A stretch of DNA of 64,000 nt from Ruminococcus sp. (GCA_021199305.1 JAJQIH010000011.1:1-64000), one strand, 5' to 3'; shown: positions 8,588 through 16,446, counted from the stretch's first letter. A program made the numbers and translations. The notes: a model not told the origin generated them from the letters alone.

Positions 8588-9679
8588 TTATTCATACTGG
8601 TCGAAATGCTCCTGCAATTCAGCATAAATAGAATCGTCGGGGTTTTCTTCGATTAAACTTTCCAGCGCTTGCTCGTAAACAGAAGTGTTATAAAGAGAAT
8701 CTATATCATAATCATCTGTATAACCAAGCTCAACTATGCTATCCTTGAGTTCAACAGTCGCCTGCTTGTCAGGGTCAGGGTTTGATGTTCCATAACCGCC
8801 ATAAACCTCTGTTCTGATGTAATCCTCTTCAATATCTATGTACTCCTTGATATCACTTATCGTACTGTCTTCATTTTCCTGCGAAAACTTGTAAGCCTTA
8901 ATCAAAGCACGCTCAAAAGCATTGTAAGAATTTGGATACTCCTCAAGTGCTTCGGTTGTGGCTACCTGACGGCAGCAAGGCTGATTTTCAAGAAGCTCTT
9001 CCTCGCTGCAGCGATAAACTATTTCATAGCCCTGTGACTCAGCAAGTGAAGCATAAGGAGAATATACTGACGCTGCGTCTATAGTATCGTTCTGAAGTGC
9101 TGAATATGCATCTTTCTGGCTATCAAAATAAACAATGTTTACCTGATCATCGCCCTCGCCTATCTCAATGCCGGCATCCGCTAGCAGAAGCTGAAGCTCC
9201 GCATCCTGAACACTGTTTTTAACAGATGCTACATTTTTACCTTTCAATATGCTTATGTCGACATCGTCAACACCCTCTGTGTATTCAGACTTGATAACAT
9301 ATCCATGGCCGTTGCTCATTGCTCCACCGAATATTGTTAAATCGTGTCCTGAGCTTTGGAAAGTTATTATAGGTACTGAACCAATAAAAGCTACATCCAA
9401 TTTTTCTGACTCAAGTCCAGAAGCAAGCTCTGATGCACTGGAAAACTGTGTCAACGTAACGTCTAATCCTTCTTCCTCAAAGTAACCTTCCTCTTGCGCT
9501 ACAAATGCAAGAAGATGTGCTGTTGAGTTCAAATATCCAATATTAAATTCTGTTTTTTCAAGTTCTATTGCTTGCTCATCTGTATTCGTTGTAACGCTGT
9601 CGTCTTCCGAATCTGAGCAAGCCGTTAAAGACAACAGCAATGACAAAGCAATAATGCCTGCTGTAATTGATTTTTTCAT
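8588..9679 (-). CDS. SsuA/NMT1-like substrate-binding lipoprotein
   Basis: A 363-residue binding protein with a lipoprotein signal (SLLLSLTAC, lipid Cys about residue 21) and a Ser/Asp-rich linker. The fold is NMT1/SsuA-like (NIGYLNSTAHLLAFVAQEEGYF, FIGSVPIITF). It is about 40 residues longer than a usual SsuA, with an acidic C-terminal extension. It is the first gene of the importer-oxidoreductase-ligase-aminotransferase operon and has its own promoter. The family binds sulfonates, taurine, nitrate, thiamine precursors and aromatic acids, so the ligand cannot be named. The operon context suggests a carboxylate that can be made into a CoA ester. Confidence 0.9.
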   Translation of the reverse strand: MKKSITAGIIALSLLLSLTACSDSEDDSVTTNTDEQAIELEKTEFNIGYLNSTAHLLAFVAQEEGYFEEEGLDVTLTQFSSASELASGLESEKLDVAFIGSVPIITFQSSGHDLTIFGGAMSNGHGYVIKSEYTEGVDDVDISILKGKNVASVKNSVQDAELQLLLADAGIEIGEGDDQVNIVYFDSQKDAYSALQNDTIDAASVYSPYASLAESQGYEIVYRCSEEELLENQPCCRQVATTEALEEYPNSYNAFERALIKAYKFSQENEDSTISDIKEYIDIEEDYIRTEVYGGYGTSNPDPDKQATVELKDSIVELGYTDDYDIDSLYNTSVYEQALESLIEENPDDSIYAELQEHFDQYE

Positions 9680-9813
9680 GAGTATATTTCCTTTCCTATT
9701 GAAGTTTAATGATTTAATATTTAACGAGTTGTACTCTTACACATTCGCTCCCAACATCGTTTGTGTCTCACCATAAATATTGCATTGTACACTGTTACCA
9801 GCCCCTCTCATAA

Positions 9814-9838
9814 TACAGTAAACCTGTATGTTTACTAT
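9814..9838. promoter_or_regulatory. Dyad operator at the start of the importer operon transcript
   Basis: AGTAAAC-N6-GTTTACT (9817-9836) is a perfect 7-bp dyad located just downstream of the -10, where a repressor or LysR-type regulator could act. It overlaps TACAGTA (9814-9820), a half-site also found in the leader of the cysteine operon at 15530. No regulator can be assigned from sequence; the nearby LysR gene is the obvious candidate. Confidence 0.5.
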
Positions 9839-9845
9839 GTTATGA

Positions 9846-9875
9846 ATTATAACACCAGCTTTAGCATTTGTCCAA
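9846..9875 (-). promoter_or_regulatory. Promoter of the importer-oxidoreductase operon
   Basis: On the minus strand: TTGGAC (-35, 9870-9875), 18-bp spacer, TATAAT (-10, 9846-9851). It lies about 165 bp upstream of the lipoprotein start, leaving a long leader. Confidence 0.7.
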
Positions 9876-9967
9876 TACATAATAATCATTAAAATCAATA
9901 GAAAAAAGTAATAAGCTCACAACATTTTGCCTGCCACATCTGGCTTTGATAAAGAAGCCATTCAAGA

Positions 9968-11164
9968 CTACAAATTTACAGACAGCAACGCAAGATTTAA
10001 ATCAGAAATAATATCATCGACATCCTCAAGCCCAACACTGAAACGTATAAAGCCGTTTCTGAATTTTTCGGGATAAAGATTTATACGCTCATCGTAGCTT
10101 GGCTGAGGAAATATCAAGCTTTCATCGTGTCCTAGAGAAACAGCAAAGGTTATAACCTTTAGCTTTGCGCACATTCGTTCAATAGTTTTATCATCCGCAT
10201 TTAATCCAAATGAAATCACTCCGCCGTATCCATTTTTCATTTGCTTCTTTGCAATCTCATATCCTGGATTGCTTTTTAGTCCCGGATAAGAAACAAATGT
10301 GATGTTTTCACGCTGCTCAAGCCATTCAGCTATTTTTTGTGCCGATTCATTTATTCTTTGCATTCGCAGAGGAAAGGTCACCGAACCACGGAAAATCTGC
10401 CACGCATTAAATGGGCTGATTACTGAGCCTACATTCACCTGTGCCTCATATCTGATGCGATCCATTGTTTTCAGATCATTAGAAATGATAGCTCCTCCCT
10501 GTGCATCTCCGTGACCATTTATGAATTTTGTAAGAGCATCAACAACAAAATCTGCACCCAGTTCAAGCGGCTGTTGATTAAGCGGCGAAGCAAATGTATT
10601 GTCAACAGAAAGCAGCGCACCGTTTTCGTGCGCAATTTTTGCAATTGCTTCTATGTCGGTAACACCGACTGTCGGGTTGTCAGGCGTTTCTATATGTACA
10701 AGCTTTGTACCAGGTGTAATTGCTCTTTTTACCGCTTCAAGATCCGTCATATCAACTATTACTGTTTCAACATTGAATTTTTTGTTGAACAATTCATGAA
10801 ACATTCTATAAACCGCCATATAGCTTACGTTTGGGTACACAACTCTGTCGCCTGATTTTAAAAGTGTCCAAAACAATGCATGAAGTGCCGCAACGCCACT
10901 AGCCAAAACAATGGCGTCATCTGCGTTGTATAATCCGGCAATTTTTTCTTCTAGCCAATGCTGGTTAGGATTTCCGTTTCTTGAATACATCAGCAAATCG
11001 GTCGATGAATAATTCACGGTTGACAAATCGTCTGGCAGCTTGTAGCTGTTTGCCATATGCAATGGACGGCGAACCGCTCCTGTGCCTTCGTCATAATCCG
11101 TTCCCGTATGAACAGCTTGAGTTGCTATACCGTATTCACTAAATTTGTTATCTTTCTTTGCCAT
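9968..11164 (-). CDS. Cys/Met-metabolism PLP-dependent lyase/transferase
   Basis: A 398-residue member of the cystathionine gamma-synthase/lyase and methionine gamma-lyase family. Seen: YSRNGNPNQ, the VDNTFASPLNQQP motif and PLP-lysine in DALTKFINGHGD, where the common HSATKY has become DALTKF. This divergence from the second family member at 13144 suggests a different substrate, for example methionine gamma-lyase or an O-acyl-homoserine sulfhydrylase type; I cannot decide. It lies 18 bp after the LysR gene in the same orientation, so it is co-transcribed with that regulator. Confidence 0.85.
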   Translation of the reverse strand: MAKKDNKFSEYGIATQAVHTGTDYDEGTGAVRRPLHMANSYKLPDDLSTVNYSSTDLLMYSRNGNPNQHWLEEKIAGLYNADDAIVLASGVAALHALFWTLLKSGDRVVYPNVSYMAVYRMFHELFNKKFNVETVIVDMTDLEAVKRAITPGTKLVHIETPDNPTVGVTDIEAIAKIAHENGALLSVDNTFASPLNQQPLELGADFVVDALTKFINGHGDAQGGAIISNDLKTMDRIRYEAQVNVGSVISPFNAWQIFRGSVTFPLRMQRINESAQKIAEWLEQRENITFVSYPGLKSNPGYEIAKKQMKNGYGGVISFGLNADDKTIERMCAKLKVITFAVSLGHDESLIFPQPSYDERINLYPEKFRNGFIRFSVGLEDVDDIISDLNLALLSVNL

Positions 11165-11182
11165 TAATTTTTTCTCCTCAGC

Positions 11183-12097
11183 TTATTGATTGAATAAATA
11201 TTTTTTTAGTTCCTCAATATATAGCCTACCAACTTCACTTAAAATATTATTCTTTTTTGTGATATATCCAATATTCATAATTTCAGAGCTTGCAGTATCC
11301 TCAAACGGTACTGCCACATAATCCGATCCATTTAATTCCTCACAAATAATTCCAGAGCATAGCGTATAACCGTTAAGTCCTACCATTAAATTAAGCATAG
11401 TAGCACGATCACTTGCCTTTATTGTTCTTGGATATTCCTTTTCGCTTAAAATTTCTTCCGCCAGATAAGCAGATCCTTTAATGCCTTGTTCAAAAGAAAG
11501 ACAAGGGTAGTTTTTGAGCTCTTCTAAAGTAATAATATCATTTTTAGCAAGCGGATGGCCCTTCCACAGGTACACATAAGCATTGCATTCAACAAGGCTA
11601 TGGAATGCAAGTGCAAATTCGTCTAATAATTTTCCTACAACCTGTTTGTTGAAATCGCTTATGAAAATAATGCCTATTTCACTTCTCGAAATGCCTACAT
11701 CCTCAATTACTTCATAGGTTTTGGTTTCCCTTATTGCGAACTCATATTGTGCGATGTCAAAGCATTTAACTGTTTCGACAAAAGCCTTAACTGCAAAAGA
11801 GTAATGCTGAGTGGAAACACCAAATTTAATCTTTATATTCTCTTTTGATGAATACTTTTGTTCTAACAGCTCATACTGTTGGTAAATTTGCCGAGCATGA
11901 GCTAAGAACTCCTCTCCATCGTTTGTGACTTCAACTCCCTTTCCAGTACGATGAAAAATTGAAATGCCGATGCTTTGTTCCAGCTCTTTGATTGCTTTTG
12001 TCAAAGTCGGCTGCGATACAAACAGCTTCTCTGATGCTTTGTTCATCGACTTAGTTTCTGAAATTGTAATTGCATAATGAAGTTGCTGTAATGTCAT
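11183..12097 (-). CDS. LysR-family transcriptional regulator
   Basis: A 304-residue protein with an N-terminal winged helix-turn-helix (MTLQQLHYAITI...KASEKLFVSQPTLTKAI) and a C-terminal effector domain of type 2 periplasmic-binding fold. It sits between the reverse-transsulfuration-like operon and the Cys/Met lyase it is co-transcribed with, so it probably senses a sulfur metabolite such as O-acetylserine. The two neighbouring operons carry dyads in their leaders that could be its sites. The ligand is not predictable from sequence. Confidence 0.9.
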   Translation of the reverse strand: MTLQQLHYAITISETKSMNKASEKLFVSQPTLTKAIKELEQSIGISIFHRTGKGVEVTNDGEEFLAHARQIYQQYELLEQKYSSKENIKIKFGVSTQHYSFAVKAFVETVKCFDIAQYEFAIRETKTYEVIEDVGISRSEIGIIFISDFNKQVVGKLLDEFALAFHSLVECNAYVYLWKGHPLAKNDIITLEELKNYPCLSFEQGIKGSAYLAEEILSEKEYPRTIKASDRATMLNLMVGLNGYTLCSGIICEELNGSDYVAVPFEDTASSEIMNIGYITKKNNILSEVGRLYIEELKKYLFNQ

Positions 12098-12169
12098 AAT
12101 ATATCCTGCCTATAAAGATTCAAAGCGTTGCCTGTATTATCTATAATGCCTATCGATTTAGTATATATT

Positions 12170-12198
12170 ATTGTAGCAAAAACACCAGGTTTTGTCAA
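12170..12198 (-). promoter_or_regulatory. Promoter of the LysR-lyase operon
   Basis: On the minus strand: TTGACA (12193-12198), 17-bp spacer, TACAAT (12170-12175). It lies about 75 bp upstream of the LysR start and within the short gap after the cysteine synthase stop. Confidence 0.75.
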
Positions 12199-12234
12199 GG
12201 CTGATCTTTCGGAGATATAAAAATATTGAAATGC

Positions 12235-13143
12235 TCACTCATATATATGCTTACTGAAATATCTATCTCCTCTGTCCGGCAGAATTATGACAATGTTGCC
12301 CCTTGCACCACTTGATATCAGCTTCTTTGCCGCTGATAACACTGCACCAGAAGAAGAACCTGCAAAAATACCTTCTTTCCTTGCGAGCAATCTTGCTCCA
12401 TTAACAGCGTCATTATCATCTATTTTTATTACACTATTCACCAGTGACATATCCATTGTATCAGCTACAAAATCGTTTCCAATGCCTTCAATGTTGTAAT
12501 CTCCATGCTCTCCACCACCCATTGTTGAACCAACAGGGTCGGCCAGGACCCCTTGAATTTTTGGATTCTTCTCTTTTAAATATCTAAGTACGCCCGTATA
12601 TGTTCCTCCGCTTCCTGCACCAGCTACAACATAGTCAATCTCGCCGTTTAAATCCTCGTATATTTCAGGTCCTGTTGTTTCATAGTGTGCAAGTGGATTT
12701 GACTGATTTCTGAATTGTTGTAGGGCTACCGAATCTGGAGTTTTTTTGATAAGTTCATTTGCTTTATTTTCAGCTTCAAGCATTCCACCCTCACGAGGAG
12801 TATTTATTATCTCAGCGCCAAGCGCTCGCAGCAGCGTTTGCTTTTCCTCAGAAAATTTTGTCGGAACAACAAATATAATTTTATATCCTTTATTGAGTGC
12901 GGCAAACGCTATACCAAGTCCAGTATTACCAGCAGTAGCCTCAATTATAGTTCCGCCCGGCTTTAAAACGCCTCTCCTTTCTGCATCTTCTATCATATAC
13001 TTTCCTGTGCGATCCTTGACACTTCCCGATGGATTGTAAAGCTCAAGCTTTGCAAATAATCGTACTTCCTTCGGAAGATCCAGATTGGTAAGTTGCACAA
13101 GTGGTGTTTTGCCTATAAGTTCCTGCATGGATTTATAATACAT
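12235..13143 (-). CDS. Cysteine synthase / cystathionine beta-synthase-type enzyme
   Basis: A 302-residue fold-type II PLP enzyme. Seen: PLVQLTNL, GSVKDRTGKYM with the PLP lysine, the phosphate-binding EATAGNTGLG, and GSGGTYTGVL. The EATAGNTG variant resembles the MccA (YrhA) group, which makes cystathionine from homocysteine and O-acetylserine. It begins one base from the end of the cystathionine-lyase gene, giving the same pair as mccA-mccB of Bacillus, though in reversed order. It could equally be an O-acetylserine sulfhydrylase. It is the last gene of the attenuated operon. Confidence 0.88.
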   Translation of the reverse strand: MYYKSMQELIGKTPLVQLTNLDLPKEVRLFAKLELYNPSGSVKDRTGKYMIEDAERRGVLKPGGTIIEATAGNTGLGIAFAALNKGYKIIFVVPTKFSEEKQTLLRALGAEIINTPREGGMLEAENKANELIKKTPDSVALQQFRNQSNPLAHYETTGPEIYEDLNGEIDYVVAGAGSGGTYTGVLRYLKEKNPKIQGVLADPVGSTMGGGEHGDYNIEGIGNDFVADTMDMSLVNSVIKIDDNDAVNGARLLARKEGIFAGSSSGAVLSAAKKLISSGARGNIVIILPDRGDRYFSKHIYE

Positions 13144-14304
13144 TTACATACCCTCGCTTTCAGCTATAGCGTTATCGATATCTGCTATCAAATCATCTGA
13201 GTTTTCAATTCCTACCGACAATCTGATTAGTCCATCTGTAATTCCTACCTTTTGTCTGATTTCGTATGGAATTGAAGCGTGGGTCATACTGGCAGGATGG
13301 CAGACAAGTGATTCAACACCGCCAAGACTTTCTGCGAGTGCAACCAGCCGAAGATTTTTGAAAAATTTCTTTATATCGTAGTTTTCGTACAATTCAAATG
13401 AAATCATCGCACCGCCGTTTTTTGCCTGACGCTTGTTAATTTCATATCCTTGCGCATCAGGAAGACCCGGATAGTAAACCTTTTTAACTCCCTTATGGTT
13501 TACTAGATAATTCGCAAGCTTCTCTGCATTTTCAACGTGGCGATCCAAGCGAACACCCAGTGTTTTAATACCTCGAATAAGAAGGAAGGAATCGAAGGGT
13601 CCCAGAATTCCTCCTGTTGAATTTTGAATAAACGCTAAGCGTTCTGCAAGCTTCGTATCGTTTACGACAACAAGACCTGCAACAAGATCGCTGTGACCGC
13701 CAAGATATTTTGTTGCACTATGAATTACTATATCTGCTCCCAATTCAATCGGACGCTGAAGATACGGAGTCATAAATGTGTTATCAACAATGGCGAGAAT
13801 GCCGTGCTTTTTTGTAAGCGCAGCAACCGCCGCAATATCTGTTATTGTAAGCAATGGATTTGCTGGACTTTCAATCAGAATTGCCTTCACTTCCGGAGTG
13901 ATTTTCTGCTCCAATGCATTGATATTCGTCGTATCTTCGATAGAATAACCAATGCCAAAATTATTAAACACCTTGTCTAGCACTCTGAATGTTCCGCCGT
14001 ATACATTGCTGGAAATTAGTATTTTATCTCCCGACTTAAACAAGCTAAGGACTGCTGTTATTGCTGCCATTCCAGAACCAAACGCAAAACCTGCTGTTCC
14101 ACCTTCCAACTCAGCAATAAGCGATTCAAGCGCAGCTCTTGTCGGATTACCTGTACGAGAATACTCCCATTTTGGATTTTCACCGAGTCCTGTCTGCTGA
14201 TATGTTGAAGTTTGATATATTGGAACGTTAACAGACCCTGTTTGCTTATCTGTTGTATTTCCGCCGTGAATAAGTGCCGATTCAATTTTTTCGTAGTTTG
14301 CCAT
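13144..14304 (-). CDS. Cystathionine gamma-lyase/synthase family enzyme
   Basis: A 386-residue PLP enzyme. Seen: YSRTGNPTRAALE, the VDNTFMTPYLQRP motif, the PLP lysine in HSATKYLGGHSD and the SLGGVESL C-terminal motif of the gamma-lyase/gamma-synthase family. The ATG at 14304 has GGAGG at 6-bp spacing; an upstream in-frame TTG lies in that Shine-Dalgarno sequence and is not a start. Flanked by a methyltransferase gene and a cysteine-synthase-type gene, it fits cystathionine -> cysteine (MccB role). The synthase direction cannot be excluded from sequence. Confidence 0.88.
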   Translation of the reverse strand: MANYEKIESALIHGGNTTDKQTGSVNVPIYQTSTYQQTGLGENPKWEYSRTGNPTRAALESLIAELEGGTAGFAFGSGMAAITAVLSLFKSGDKILISSNVYGGTFRVLDKVFNNFGIGYSIEDTTNINALEQKITPEVKAILIESPANPLLTITDIAAVAALTKKHGILAIVDNTFMTPYLQRPIELGADIVIHSATKYLGGHSDLVAGLVVVNDTKLAERLAFIQNSTGGILGPFDSFLLIRGIKTLGVRLDRHVENAEKLANYLVNHKGVKKVYYPGLPDAQGYEINKRQAKNGGAMISFELYENYDIKKFFKNLRLVALAESLGGVESLVCHPASMTHASIPYEIRQKVGITDGLIRLSVGIENSDDLIADIDNAIAESEGM

Positions 14305-14345
14305 TTTTATTTCCTCCAATTGTAAAATTTAAATATATAAAAAGA

Positions 14346-15248
14346 CTATTGTCTTTTCTCTGCTAAAATGAAATGTATATTTTCAAAAGCTGTGAGTTTA
14401 TCGGTTCGATTGACAAAAAATAGCCTTTGAATATCTTTTGGCATTTCGTGAGTTCGGATTATGAATCCAAACTCCGAAAGAGCTTGACGAATTTCTTCAA
14501 CGGAAAAACCATGCTGCATCGGTTCCCCTAGCTTTGCGGTAATCTGCGTCAATTGATACACTCTGTCTGAACTTCTTCTGAAAGTTGTTTCATCAGGAAA
14601 GTCAAACACCAATCTGCTTCCGCCTGTTGAAATGCGACTTATCTTTGCTATTGTCTGCTTAAAAATTGGCACCGTCAAGTAATATGTAACACCAAGTATT
14701 GCAAAGAAAGTAGGAATGCTATCGTCAAAACCAGCATCTTTCAAAGCTGTTACCATATCGTCAGTTGAAAAGTCAACGGGGATATACTTTACGTTTTTAG
14801 GAATATTCCATTCCAGCTTATCTATTTGATCAAGCTTGTATCTTTGAGTATCAGGATGATCAATCTCATATATCTGAATGCTTTCATTATCATTGCGAAA
14901 AGCAAAAGAATCCATTCCCGCTCCACAAATAACGTATTGACATTTGCTATTAAGTCTGGAAAAGTTTAACAGTTCCTGCTCAGCAAAAGCTCCCCTGGAC
15001 AACGGAATCGGCGCTATAAATCTATTTATAACAGGATAAACCAAACTGCCATTAAAAGTACGCCTATTGTCAAATGCATCTGTATCAAAATTATTTTCTA
15101 CAAGCTGTCCTATCTCGTCATATTCCTCTTTACCCATAAGATCATAAGCAAGATAGTCATCAAAAATTTTCTCTTTAACAAAGTTTGAATGATACGCTCG
15201 TGCAAACGAGCAAAGCTTAGCAGTTATACTTTCCTGTGTTTCTACCAT
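14346..15248 (-). CDS. SAM-dependent methyltransferase, leucine carboxyl methyltransferase/Tcmp-like
   Basis: A 300-residue class I methyltransferase. Seen: SFARAYHSN near the N-terminus, FDDYLAYDLMG, the SAM-binding VICGAGMDSFAFR and the acidic EIDHPDTQ that binds the ribose of SAM. It is the first structural gene after the cysteine attenuator, with GAGGTG 8 bp before the ATG. In Bacillus the mccAB operon also begins with a methyltransferase gene (yrrT), although that protein is of another subfamily. The role here, perhaps consuming SAM to feed homocysteine formation or a thiol methylation, is inference. Confidence 0.82.
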   Translation of the reverse strand: MVETQESITAKLCSFARAYHSNFVKEKIFDDYLAYDLMGKEEYDEIGQLVENNFDTDAFDNRRTFNGSLVYPVINRFIAPIPLSRGAFAEQELLNFSRLNSKCQYVICGAGMDSFAFRNDNESIQIYEIDHPDTQRYKLDQIDKLEWNIPKNVKYIPVDFSTDDMVTALKDAGFDDSIPTFFAILGVTYYLTVPIFKQTIAKISRISTGGSRLVFDFPDETTFRRSSDRVYQLTQITAKLGEPMQHGFSVEEIRQALSEFGFIIRTHEMPKDIQRLFFVNRTDKLTAFENIHFILAEKRQ

Positions 15249-15276
15249 AAATATTCACCTCATTTTGTAAACGCAA

Positions 15277-15339
15277 AGACTCCGCCTGATCTCATTTCTT
15301 TCAACTAAGAAAGAAGCTTTTAGAAATCAGGCGGAGTCT
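15277..15339 (-). terminator. Attenuator terminator hairpin of the cysteine operon leader
   Basis: A perfect 14-bp stem: AGACTCCGCCTGAT (transcript 5' arm, genomic 15326-15339) pairs with ATCAGGCGGAGTCT (15277-15290), followed by TTGCGTTT. A 35-nt loop holds a smaller inner helix (TTTCTT/AAGAAA). It lies 18 nt downstream of the leader-peptide stop and 28 bp before the methyltransferase start. The CCGCCTG of the 5' arm can alternatively pair with CAGGCGG inside the leader peptide gene. Confidence 0.8.
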
Positions 15340-15357
15340 GGACACAAATATTTTAGA

Positions 15358-15498
15358 TTATTTCAACACAAATTGCCGCCTGTGCAAACAACAGCAAAGA
15401 CAGCACGAATTATTTGATGCAACGATAACACTAAAGCGATTTGAACTTGCTTTAGCGTAATTTTCTTGAACTAATATAGTAAAGTCTAGTATTCTCAT
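15358..15498 (-). CDS. Cysteine-rich leader peptide (46 aa) controlling attenuation
   Basis: This 46-codon frame is too short for most gene finders. ATG at 15498 is preceded by GAGGAT 7 bp upstream, and TAA lies at 15358-15360. Codons 32-37 read TGC TGT CTT TGC TGT TGT (CCLCCC, 15388-15405). Immediately after them, within codons 39-41, is CAGGCGG (15376-15382), which is complementary to CCGCCTG in the 5' arm of the downstream terminator. This matches amino-acid attenuation: stalling at Cys codons would leave CAGGCGG free to form an antiterminator, while fast translation would cover it and allow termination. The downstream genes are cysteine-forming. The sequence elements are seen directly; the mechanism is inferred. 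Confidence 0.8.
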   Translation of the reverse strand: MRILDFTILVQENYAKASSNRFSVIVASNNSCCLCCCLHRRQFVLK

Positions 15499-15529
15499 AA
15501 TGCATCCTCGTTTTGTTTATTTGGCACTA

Positions 15530-15560
15530 TACAGTACGTCAAAGTTTATTGCCTACTGTA
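15530..15560. promoter_or_regulatory. TACAGTA dyad in the cysteine operon leader
   Basis: TACAGTA (15530-15536) and TACTGTA (15554-15560) form a perfect 7-bp dyad with a 17-bp gap between the transcription start and the leader peptide. It could be a DNA operator (TACAGTA recurs at 9814 in the other sulfur promoter) or an RNA stem. Confidence 0.4.
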
Positions 15561-15581
15561 CTTATAGGCTTTATGTGTATT

Positions 15582-15610
15582 ATAATAGCACTATTTTTCA
15601 CTGCTGTCAA
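15582..15610 (-). promoter_or_regulatory. Promoter of the cysteine leader and operon
   Basis: On the minus strand: TTGACA (15605-15610), 17-bp spacer, TATTAT (15582-15587). It lies about 85 bp upstream of the leader-peptide start and just beyond the terminator at 15635. Confidence 0.8.
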
Positions 15611-15634
15611 GTGGTTTTTTGTAAAAAATTGCAA

Positions 15635-15673
15635 AAACAGGGCAGCTTGAGTAGCTGCCCTGTTTGTTTTTTT
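15635..15673. terminator. Bidirectional terminator, near copy of the one at 1293
   Basis: Stem CAGGGCAGCT/AGCTGCCCTG, loop TGAGT, flanked by AAAAA and a T-run. It ends the zinc-ribbon gene on the minus strand. Over about 43 bp it differs from 1290-1332 at only three loop positions. Confidence 0.88.
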
Positions 15674-15676
15674 AGT

Positions 15677-16417
15677 TTAAAATCCTGCCGGGAAGACGGT
15701 GGTAGTTGTTGAAGATACGTATTTTCCGTCCTTCGTCTGAACTACAAGCGTTCGCGCCTGTTCATTATCAGCAGAATCTATGTAGTAATACTTGTAGGTG
15801 TAGATGATAACGTCGTCGTCATTGTATTCGGTTGTATAAGGGTCAAGGTCAACAGCCTTTTCGACCTTTGAAAAGCTATCGCCTTCGGAATAAGAGCTGA
15901 GCTTGATTTCGCCGTCAGCTTTGAGTCCCTTGTAGGTATTCTCCATAACCGTAAAGTCGTAAAGAATCACAGAAGTAACGACATCTTCTTCTTCAAAAAC
16001 TGTAACAAGCCATTCGGGCATTTTTACGCCGTCGACCTTGATTTCGTCGCTCGATTCATTAAGGTAGGAAAATTTGATATAGTCGGTAACTCCCGAATAG
16101 GTTGACTTCTCTTCAAGGCTTACATCTTCAAGCTTTAAAAGCTGACTGGTTTTGTGCCCTACCCCGTCGGCTAAAAGCTCGGCTATTTCCTCGCTTTCGC
16201 TTTTGGAAAACTGCACAACCAGAAATATAACCAGAAGAATAATAATTACCGCAACGAGAGCTAAGCCTATCAAAGCAGTTTTCTTTGAATTAGGCTTGAG
16301 CCACATACTTGCTGCCGCTTCATCTTCAGCAGCATTTTCATTCGACAAGGGATAGCCGCAGTTTATGCAATACCTCTCCTCTATCGCATTATTTGTCTTG
16401 CATTTGGGACAAATCAT
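15677..16417 (-). CDS. Zinc-ribbon membrane protein
   Basis: A 246-residue protein that opens with a zinc ribbon, CPKC...CINCG (residues 3-23). A Ser/Asn/acidic linker follows, then one transmembrane segment (about residues 47-70, ALIGLALVAVIIILLVIFLV) and an extracytoplasmic beta-rich domain of about 170 residues with no named family that I recognise. I chose the ATG at 16417 because GGAGGTG lies 5 bp upstream; the in-frame extension to 16456 runs into the IS end. The element inserted directly upstream may have separated the gene from its native promoter. Confidence 0.75.
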   Translation of the reverse strand: MICPKCKTNNAIEERYCINCGYPLSNENAAEDEAAASMWLKPNSKKTALIGLALVAVIIILLVIFLVVQFSKSESEEIAELLADGVGHKTSQLLKLEDVSLEEKSTYSGVTDYIKFSYLNESSDEIKVDGVKMPEWLVTVFEEEDVVTSVILYDFTVMENTYKGLKADGEIKLSSYSEGDSFSKVEKAVDLDPYTTEYNDDDVIIYTYKYYYIDSADNEQARTLVVQTKDGKYVSSTTTTVFPAGF

Positions 16418-16446
16418 AACAGCACCTCCATATCCAAAGTGACGTA

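Noticed and set aside
9740-9815. Short frame MRGAGNSVQCNIYG in the importer operon leader as a second leader peptide
   Set aside because: It has no Shine-Dalgarno, one isolated Cys codon and no terminator/antiterminator pair.
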